Part shown: positions 1 through 5,766 of the stretch, piece after piece
Numbering within the stretch: the stretch's first letter is position 1
Layout: every line of letters starts with the position of its first letter
Notes under the pieces: model-generated
What the model saw: the letters and a program-made list of their open reading frames with translations, nothing else
Told to the model about the DNA's origin: nothing
Database searches by the model: none
From: an uncultured Eubacteriales bacterium
GTDB taxonomy: Bacteria; Bacillota; Clostridia; Oscillospirales; Acutalibacteraceae
Assembly (NCBI GenBank): GCA_934444695.1
Contig: CAKSDF010000037.1
Coordinates: forward strand, 1 to 14,185
Direction of reading: 5' to 3'
DNA: 14,185 nt
Position numbers and translations under genes: made by a program

Positions 1-324
1 AGCGAGGACTGGGTGGGTTACTGCACCATTTACGGCGACAGCGCGGGCGCTTTCTCCCCTATCGGCATGTACACGACCGAGGAGGTTATTGAGATCGGCC
101 GTGCGCTTGGTCTGCCTGAACGCTTCCTCATCAAGCCGCCCTCCGACGGTCTGACCGGCAAAACCGACGAGGATAACTTGGGATTTACATACGATACCCT
201 CGACAAATATATCCGCGAGGGCATTGAGCCTGATGCCGAAACCAAGAAAAAGATCGACCATATGCGGAAAATCAGCAAATTCAAGCTTGAATATATGCCC
301 TGCTTTAAATATTTCGATAATTAA
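1..324 (+). CDS. nadE: NAD+ synthetase, C-terminal part (5' end outside window)
   Basis: The reading frame is open from base 1 and ends at TAA 322-324, giving the last 107 residues of NAD+ synthetase. This enzyme amidates nicotinic acid adenine dinucleotide to NAD+ using ATP, the last step of NAD synthesis, in the cytoplasm. The family's C-terminal signature is visible: a GDSAG...SPIGMYTTEEV segment, then KPPSDGLTGKTDEDNLG followed by YDTLDKYI, matching the conserved 'P-S-x-GL-x-x-x-TDE-x-x-LG-x-x-Y-x-x-x-D' region that closes over the deamido-NAD site. The catalytic SGGxDS P-loop would lie upstream. I cannot tell whether this is the short ammonia-dependent form or the C-terminal half of a glutamine-dependent enzyme, because the N-terminus is missing. 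It ends about 110 nt before a strong terminator and appears to be the last gene of its transcript. Confidence 0.9.
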   Translation, partial: SEDWVGYCTIYGDSAGAFSPIGMYTTEEVIEIGRALGLPERFLIKPPSDGLTGKTDEDNLGFTYDTLDKYIREGIEPDAETKKKIDHMRKISKFKLEYMPCFKYFDN

Positions 325-436
325 TGGTCGGTCGGCTGCGATGTGTCTGCCGAAATTGACAAATCGGAATTATATTGGGGTGTGAGACCCGTTGTGGGGC
401 CCACAATATTTAACAATTGAATATGTTATTTTTTTG

Positions 437-480
437 CACGGCACGGTTGGAAAGATTTTTCTGACCGTGCCGTGTTTTTT
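437..480 (+). terminator. Rho-independent terminator after nadE
   Basis: CACGGCACGGT (437-447) pairs perfectly with ACCGTGCCGTG (464-474). The stem can continue inward through two G-U pairs and GAAA/TTTC to about 17 pairs, with the four-base loop 454-457. Six T residues follow at 475-480. It separates nadE from the large secreted-protein gene. Confidence 0.9.
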
Positions 481-573
481 CGCAAAACGGCATAAAACCG
501 ACCTTAAACAAGTATTAATTTATGGAAAGAAAAAAGGCAGGATAATACATCAAAAGTTTGTTGCTTGTGCATA

Positions 574-603
574 TTGACGAAAAATATATAAACACTTTAG
601 AAT
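574..603 (+). promoter_or_regulatory. Upstream SigA-type promoter (P2) of the secreted-protein gene
   Basis: TTGACG (574-579) and TAGAAT (598-603) are separated by 18 bases and each differs from consensus at one position. Transcription would start near 610, inside the -35 region of the next promoter. It is identified by motif and spacing only. Confidence 0.5.
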
Positions 604-607
604 AATC

Positions 608-636
608 TTGACTTTTGCACAATAAAGTATTAGAAT
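608..636 (+). promoter_or_regulatory. Proximal SigA-type promoter (P1) of the secreted-protein gene
   Basis: TTGACT (608-613) and TAGAAT (631-636) have an ideal 17-base spacer. Both hexamers are one base from consensus. A start near 643 would give a leader of about 85 nt before the AUG. The same -10 hexamer appears in P2, so the two may form a tandem pair that gives high expression. Confidence 0.7.
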
Positions 637-717
637 GGCAATGATAAAGAAGTGCGGGTACATTTCTTTAATGCCGCGCCCGCTAAGGTGAGGAGCAAGC
701 GCCGCGCGGTAAATTTT

Positions 718-734
718 AAGGAGGAAATATGATG
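718..734 (+). promoter_or_regulatory. Ribosome binding site and double ATG start
   Basis: AAGGAGG (718-724) lies 4 nt before the first ATG (729) and 7 nt before the second (732). The second spacing is closer to the optimum, so translation may begin at 732 and the mature count would then shift by one residue. The CDS is annotated from 729 to keep the longer form. Confidence 0.75.
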
Positions 735-3700
735 AAAAAAACTTTCAGAAAATCATTGGCGTTACTACTTTCGCTGATGATGGTTGTTAGTGTTTTCTCG
801 GCTGGTATGTTTACCGTTAACGCGGTCACCACCCAGGTAATGCTTAACAACTGTGACAGTGCCAGCGGTTGGGAACCCTTCCCCGGTGACAATCTTGAAT
901 TGACCACCGCAAAGAAAACCGAAGGCACCGGCGCCATCCACACATGGCAGGGTGGCGGATTTACCCAGGGCGGACCTATTGCAGGTCTTAACCTTACCGG
1001 TATCGAATCCATATCTTTTGACTTCGCGGCCAACACCGCCGAGGCTCTTTCCGGCCCAAGCGATGTCGCTTTCTATCTTTTCAGCGGCGACGATTATATT
1101 GGCTATCAGGAGCTTAACGAAGTTGACACATCGAAGGTTCTGTCCTTTAATGTTGCCGCCATCCGTGCAGGATACGGCAAGAGCGACGAATCCTTTGCAA
1201 CCATTACCGCTCCTGTCGAATCTATCGGTGAAAACTTTGATATCACCAATGTTACCGGCTTCTATTTCTGGGGCTGCACCGATTACAGCGGCGACCACGA
1301 GCAGTGGCTTGACAATGTTGTTGCCAACATATCCGGCCAGGCTATTGACGCCGCCGTTACAGCCGTCAACAAGAAGATCAACGCTCTTCCCGAAACCGTG
1401 ACCTCCGGCGACAGAATAGCCGTTGCCCTTGCAAGCGTTGCATACAATGCACTTACCGACGCTCAGAAGGCTCAGGTTGATGTTGCCGTAAAGGCAAAGC
1501 TTGATGCTGCTGTTGCTGCTTCCAAGAATGTTGCGGATCCCGAAGAATTTACCGTTATGCTCAACAACTGCGATGACAGCAGCAGTTGGTGGACCTTTGA
1601 TTTCGGCGACGGCGAATATGCCGAGACAGACACCGAGATCAAAACCGAAGGCACCGGAAGCTTTAAGTATCACTTTGGCGGCGGTGTCGGTTGGGGCGCA
1701 TCGGTCAATCACGTTGACATTACCGGAATTAAATCCCTTAGCTTTGATATTGCTTCTGATAACGACGGAATCCTTACCCAGCCTACCGAAAGAGCTCTGC
1801 TGCTCTTCAGCCGCGGAAATCCCGGCACCTTTGGATTCCAGGATGTTTTCAACGGCGACGGTGCAATAATGAACGATGCCGATCTTGTTTCCAAGATAAT
1901 GCAGTTCAATGTTGAAGAAATAGCCGTTACCCTTCCCACCGACGGAGCAACCTTTACCACCGTTACCGCAACTCCTACGGCCATCGGTGAGAACTTTGAT
2001 TATACCGACATTACCGGCTTCCAGCATTGGAGCTGTGCAAACTACCCCGGATCCCACACCCAGTGGATCGACAATGTCCGTGTAAACCTTGACTATGACG
2101 ATTATAAGGCTGCTGCAGCCCTTATCGATGCACTGCCCACCACGGTTACCGCTTCTGATAAGGCTGCCGTTGAAGCCGCAAGAGCCGCATATGATGCCCT
2201 TTCGGACGTCAAAAAGGCCCTTATAAAGAATTATGATAAGCTTACAGCTGCTGAGGCTGCTCTTTCCAAGACCGCAAACAAAAATGAAGTGCTTCTCGAT
2301 GACGGTACCAATCAGGAGCATTGGGCAATCGGCGGTGACGGTTCTTGCTTTGGTGAAGCACAGGACGGACACATCTGGTTCTGGTGGCTTGCACGTACCA
2401 TCGGCAAGTTCGACACTCCCAAGGACATCACCGGCGCAAGACAGCTTAAGATTGACTTTACCCGTTCTTACTGGGACGGCGACGGTACCGAATGGTCAGA
2501 CGCCATAAACAAGGACGTTATCAACGGCGGCGGAGAGATGGGTATCGCTCTTACCTCCTACACCGGAACACTTCCTTCTGGAACCGAAAACGCTCAGGAA
2601 GATCTTGTCCTTTCGGGCGAAGCCTGGACCGACTATGCGGTCAGAGTAAAGGCAACATCCGATATCGTCAAAGGTATGAACACCTTTGAAATCGATTACA
2701 CCACAGCAGGTGCTAAATTTGATCCTTCGGCCGTTACCGCAGTTGCTATTGTCGGTAAAGACCGTTCAAACAATCCTACCTCCACCTGCATTTACGGTGT
2801 TTGGGCAGTAACATATCCTGACGTGGCAAATGTCACTTCGCTGATCGCTGCGCTTCCCCAGACCATTTCCACCGCCGACAAGGCCGCTATCGAAAATGCC
2901 CGTGCCGCTTATGAAGCACTGAGCACCGAAGAAAAAGCCTATGTCGACAATTACAGCAAGCTTACCGCTGCCGAGGCTGCTCTTAAGGCACTCATCAGCG
3001 GAGAGGGCGTTCTCAATGTCACCCTCGGAAGCCTGACCGCAAATCCCGGCCAGTCTATAAGCATTCCTCTCACCCTTGACGGTGGAGATGTTGCAAAGAA
3101 GATTGCTTGCTTCCACATTGTCGTTAATTACGATGCTTCTGTTCTTACTCCTGTTTCGGGAGACGGATTCTTCACCAAAAGCTCGCTTATCGGCAGCGGT
3201 GTTATGCTCGTTGTTAACACCAATACCGCCGAAGTCGGTGCCGGCAAGGCTGAGATCGTTATGATCAGCAGCGAGGCCATCGGAACCGGAAACTACGGTG
3301 CCATCAACTTCACGGTTGCATCGGGCGCTGCAGCAGGTTCCTCGACCACCGTTTCTTTGACCGCTTGCGAAGACACCGCAACAGAAGATCTTATTATTCT
3401 TGACGATGTAAGAACCACCGCTTCTACCATCAGCATTGTTAAGGCTACCACTCCCGCCGACGAGGTTATTGCTCTTATCAATGCCATCGGCACTCCCATC
3501 ACACTTGATTCTGAAAGCAAGATAACCGCTGCCCGCAAGGCTTACGACGCTCTGTCGACCGAAGAAAAGGGCAAGGTTACAAACTATGCCGTTCTCACCG
3601 CGGCAGAAACCGAGCTTGACAATCTCAAGAAGATTGCAACTCTTGAAAATCTCATTAAAGCCATCGGCACCATCGGCGAGCCTGTTACTGCGGCTAACCG

Positions 3701-5384
3701 TTCGGCCGTTTCGGCTGCCCGCACCGCATATGACGCACTGAGCACCGATCTTCGCGCAAGGGTCAGCAACTATGCAACCCTTACCGCCGCCGAGGCCGCT
3801 ATCAAGGCATACGACGACAGAATGGCAGCTGTTCAGGACGTTATTGCAAAGATTGCCGCTCTGCCCGATGCAGACAAGGTTGCTCTTACCGACGAGGCTG
3901 CAATCGTTGCCGCCCGCAATGCTTATAATGCCCTGTCCACAGGCGATATGAATCTTGTTACCAACATTACAAGACTCACCGCTGCCGAGCTTGCTCTTGC
4001 CGAGCTTAAGGCCAGCAGCCAGAAGGTTAAGGATTGTATCGAAGCTATTGCAAACCTTCCCGATCCCGTGGCCCTCACAGATAAGGACAAGGTTGCCGCT
4101 GCCCGCAATCTCTATGATGCACTCAGCGAATCCGAAAAGACTCAGGTTATAAACTATAACAAGCTGACCGGAGCAGAAACCACCATCGCAAATCTCGAGG
4201 CCATCAAGGCTGTTGAAGACAAGATTGCTGCTATCGGCACTCTTGGCGATGATATCACCACTGCCAACCGCAACGCTATTACCGCTGCCCGCGCCGCTTA
4301 TGATGCACTGGCAGAGGGCCTCCGTCCCAGCGTTAAAAATTATGCCGATCTTACCGCTGCCGAATATGCAGTTAAGGCATATGATGCAAGAATGGCTAAG
4401 GTAAACGAAGCCATTGATGCCATCAAGGCCATCGGCACAATCGGCGACGAAGTAACCGAAGCTAACCGCAGCGCAGTTGCCGCCGCAGAAGCAAAGGTTG
4501 CCGCCGTTGACGCAAGAGACACAAGCAAGATCACCAATATGGATGCTCTTAATGCTGCCAAGGATGCCATTAAGGCATACGACGAAAGAATGAAGAAGGT
4601 CGACGAAGCCATCGCAGCCATCAAGGCTATCGGCACCATCGGCGACGAAGTAACCGATGCTAACCGCAGCGCAGTTGCTAATGCAGAAGCAAAGGTTGCC
4701 GCTGTTGACGCCAGAGACACCGATAAGATCACCAATATCGCTGATCTTGATGCCGCAAAGGCCGCCATTAAGGCATACGACGAAAGAATGAAGAAGGTTG
4801 AGGAAGCTATTGCAGCTATCGATGCCATCGGAACCATCGGCGATCCCGTAACCGACGCTAACCGCAGCGCGGTTGCCAATGCTGAGGAAAAGGTCGCAGC
4901 CGTTGATGCAAGAGACACAAGCAAGATTACCAATGCCAAGGCTCTTGAGGATGCCAAGAACACCATCGCTGCCAACGACAAGAGAGCAGAAGAGGTTGAA
5001 AAGGTTATCGGTCTTATAAACAAACTTGACAGCATTAAATATCCTCTCACCGATGATATGCGCAATGATGTTAAGGCTGCACGCAACGCTTTCGATGCTC
5101 TTGATGAGACCGGTAAAGCACGCGTTACAAACAAAGATCGTCTTACCGAAGCTGAGGAACTTGTCAAGCTGTTTGACAACCTTGGAAATGTCGACGAGGC
5201 TGACGGTGTAACCACAAGCGACGCACTTATGGTTCTCCAGTTTGTTGTTAAGACAAGAGAGTTCAGCGAATGGCAGGCTAAGATTGCAGATGTTAACGGC
5301 GACGGCAAGGTCACCGCTGTTGACGCACTGCTTATCCTCCAGTATGCTACCGGAAAGATCACCTCTTTCCCCTACAACAAATAA
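729..5384 (+). CDS. Secreted modular protein with CBM-like, cohesin and dockerin domains (adaptor-scaffoldin-like)
   Basis: This 1551-residue protein begins with a signal peptide (K3/K4/R7, hydrophobic core about 9-28, likely cleavage after VNA32). Three beta-sandwich, probably carbohydrate-binding, modules follow at about 35-200, 275-453 and 520-697. Modules 1 and 2 share VMLNNCD, KTEGTG, the IGENFD segment and QW(L/I)DNV. Each is followed by a short helical module carrying the 'YxALTxxxKxxV' or 'NYxxLTAAE' pattern. Residues 760-903 are cohesin-like: PGQSISIPLTL, NYDASVL and GAINFTV match the family's strand pattern. Nine helical modules (about 909-1484) and a type I-like dockerin (about 1485-1546) complete it. 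The second dockerin calcium loop, DVNGDGKVTAVD, is canonical; the first, NVDEADGVTTSD, is degenerate. There is no sortase signal, SLH domain or catalytic domain. In cellulosomes, a protein with both cohesin and dockerin bridges an enzyme to a scaffold; that role here is inferred. The promoters and strong ribosome site suggest good expression. The domain order is confident, the binding partners unknown. Confidence 0.85.
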   Translation: MMKKTFRKSLALLLSLMMVVSVFSAGMFTVNAVTTQVMLNNCDSASGWEPFPGDNLELTTAKKTEGTGAIHTWQGGGFTQGGPIAGLNLTGIESISFDFAANTAEALSGPSDVAFYLFSGDDYIGYQELNEVDTSKVLSFNVAAIRAGYGKSDESFATITAPVESIGENFDITNVTGFYFWGCTDYSGDHEQWLDNVVANISGQAIDAAVTAVNKKINALPETVTSGDRIAVALASVAYNALTDAQKAQVDVAVKAKLDAAVAASKNVADPEEFTVMLNNCDDSSSWWTFDFGDGEYAETDTEIKTEGTGSFKYHFGGGVGWGASVNHVDITGIKSLSFDIASDNDGILTQPTERALLLFSRGNPGTFGFQDVFNGDGAIMNDADLVSKIMQFNVEEIAVTLPTDGATFTTVTATPTAIGENFDYTDITGFQHWSCANYPGSHTQWIDNVRVNLDYDDYKAAAALIDALPTTVTASDKAAVEAARAAYDALSDVKKALIKNYDKLTAAEAALSKTANKNEVLLDDGTNQEHWAIGGDGSCFGEAQDGHIWFWWLARTIGKFDTPKDITGARQLKIDFTRSYWDGDGTEWSDAINKDVINGGGEMGIALTSYTGTLPSGTENAQEDLVLSGEAWTDYAVRVKATSDIVKGMNTFEIDYTTAGAKFDPSAVTAVAIVGKDRSNNPTSTCIYGVWAVTYPDVANVTSLIAALPQTISTADKAAIENARAAYEALSTEEKAYVDNYSKLTAAEAALKALISGEGVLNVTLGSLTANPGQSISIPLTLDGGDVAKKIACFHIVVNYDASVLTPVSGDGFFTKSSLIGSGVMLVVNTNTAEVGAGKAEIVMISSEAIGTGNYGAINFTVASGAAAGSSTTVSLTACEDTATEDLIILDDVRTTASTISIVKATTPADEVIALINAIGTPITLDSESKITAARKAYDALSTEEKGKVTNYAVLTAAETELDNLKKIATLENLIKAIGTIGEPVTAANRSAVSAARTAYDALSTDLRARVSNYATLTAAEAAIKAYDDRMAAVQDVIAKIAALPDADKVALTDEAAIVAARNAYNALSTGDMNLVTNITRLTAAELALAELKASSQKVKDCIEAIANLPDPVALTDKDKVAAARNLYDALSESEKTQVINYNKLTGAETTIANLEAIKAVEDKIAAIGTLGDDITTANRNAITAARAAYDALAEGLRPSVKNYADLTAAEYAVKAYDARMAKVNEAIDAIKAIGTIGDEVTEANRSAVAAAEAKVAAVDARDTSKITNMDALNAAKDAIKAYDERMKKVDEAIAAIKAIGTIGDEVTDANRSAVANAEAKVAAVDARDTDKITNIADLDAAKAAIKAYDERMKKVEEAIAAIDAIGTIGDPVTDANRSAVANAEEKVAAVDARDTSKITNAKALEDAKNTIAANDKRAEEVEKVIGLINKLDSIKYPLTDDMRNDVKAARNAFDALDETGKARVTNKDRLTEAEELVKLFDNLGNVDEADGVTTSDALMVLQFVVKTREFSEWQAKIADVNGDGKVTAVDALLILQYATGKITSFPYNK
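4401..4994 (+). repeat. Three tandem 198-bp repeats coding 66-residue helical modules
   Basis: Residues 1225-1290, 1291-1356 and 1357-1422 of the secreted protein are near-identical 66-residue units. Each contains AIGTIGD, ANRSAVA, KVAAVDARDT, KITN and, in the first two, a terminal IKAYDERMKK. The matching DNA has a period of exactly 198 bases and remains very similar at the nucleotide level. The neighbouring helical modules are only distantly related, so this block looks like a recent in-frame expansion. The third unit has begun to diverge at its end (NDKRAEE instead of YDERMKK). Confidence 0.9.
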
Positions 5385-5422
5385 TTTTAAGGTCAAAAAT
5401 CAGACCTTGAAGCTATGCTAAA

Positions 5423-5460
5423 GGGATGCCGCAGCGCTTATGCGCTGCGGCATCCCCACT
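5423..5460 (+). terminator. Hairpin terminator 1 after the secreted-protein gene
   Basis: GGGATGCCGCAGCGC (5423-5437) pairs perfectly with GCGCTGCGGCATCCC (5442-5456) around a TTAT loop, a 15-pair stem. The T-tract after it is short and interrupted (CACTTTTG), so it may need the second hairpin, or it may mainly protect the mRNA 3' end. Confidence 0.8.
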
Positions 5461-5467
5461 TTTGCGT

Positions 5468-5510
5468 AAAAAGCGGCCTTTCCGAAAAGAAAGGACCGCT
5501 TTTTCATTTT
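5468..5510. terminator. Second hairpin, probably a bidirectional terminator
   Basis: AAAAAGCGG and CCTTTC (5468-5482) pair with GAAAGG and CCGCTTTTT (5489-5494 and 5496-5504), with one unpaired A at 5495 and a six-base loop. The flanking A-run and T-run place a U-tract after the hairpin on either strand. It can therefore end the secreted-protein transcript from the left and the addBA transcript from the right, although the addA stop is about 260 bases away. Confidence 0.8.
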
Positions 5511-5573
5511 TATTTTGATATAGTAAAGATAAATGTTGTTGAACGGGAATACGGTTTGCAGGGGTCGAACAAT

Positions 5574-5645
5574 GTGCGGTTTCGTTCATTTCTTTCCCGT
5601 GCGGTTTCGCTCATCCCTTTTCCCGTGCGGCATCACGTTCATCGC
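5574..5645. repeat. Threefold imperfect 25/26-bp direct repeat
   Basis: Units begin at 5574, 5599 and 5625. Units 1 and 2 share GTGCGGTTTCG, then (T/C)TCAT, a pyrimidine stretch and TTCCC. Unit 3 keeps GTGCGG and GTTCATCGC but has diverged between them. The copies abut directly with no spacers. The region is non-coding and its function is unknown. Confidence 0.6.
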
Positions 5646-5766
5646 TCGGCAGCGTAAAGCCTTATAAGCGATTTCACGCTTCTTCGCGCAGAAAATAAAC
5701 AGCAGAAGCAGGACAAAAATGTGACTACCTTTAAACCGAGCGAAAGCAGCAAAAGCAAAAAGGGGA

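Larger units (their letters stand above)
325..728. other. Intergenic region: nadE terminator, tandem promoters, leader
   Basis: This 404-base gap contains no convincing gene. In order it holds a small hairpin (TTGTGG 392-397 with CCACAA 401-406, three-base loop, no clear T-run, significance unclear), the strong nadE terminator at 437-480, an AT-rich stretch, two overlapping-series promoters at 574-603 and 608-636, and a leader of about 85 nt with GC-rich inverted repeats ending in a strong ribosome site. A 61-codon open frame at 392-577 runs through the terminator hairpin, has no ribosome site and is not credible as a gene. Confidence 0.7.
5385..5766. other. Convergent intergenic region with terminators and short repeats
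   Basis: This 382-base gap lies between the convergent ends of the secreted-protein gene and addA. It holds two adjacent hairpin terminators (5423-5456 and 5468-5504) and a threefold 25/26-base direct repeat (5574-5645). A purine-rich, unremarkable stretch reaches the addA stop. A weak imperfect hairpin near 5650-5682 (GCGT-AAA against TTTCACGC) has no T-run in either direction. I see no credible gene here; the 80-codon open frame at 5415-5657 reads through both terminators. Confidence 0.7.

Noticed and set aside
356..376. TTGACA (356-361) and TATATT (371-376) as a promoter
   Set aside because: The spacer is only 9 bases, too short for SigA recognition, and the nadE terminator lies immediately downstream.
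765..5396. Very long open frames on the minus strand opposite the secreted-protein gene (535, 876 and 340 codons)
   Set aside because: They mirror the strong codon bias and repeated Ala/Thr/Asp codons of the plus-strand gene. They are Cys/Gly/Ser/Val-rich or Ala/Ser-rich without any recognisable domain, and the forward protein has a signal peptide, ribosome site and clear domains.
5555..5580. GGGGTCGAAC as a possible tRNA T-arm on the minus strand
   Set aside because: The five-base stem around the TTCGA loop does not pair (CATTG against CCTGC), and no anticodon arm or CCA-side acceptor stem is found at the right distance.
5574..5645. Short repeats as a CRISPR array
   Set aside because: The units abut with no spacers, there are only three, the third is diverged and no cas gene is in the window.
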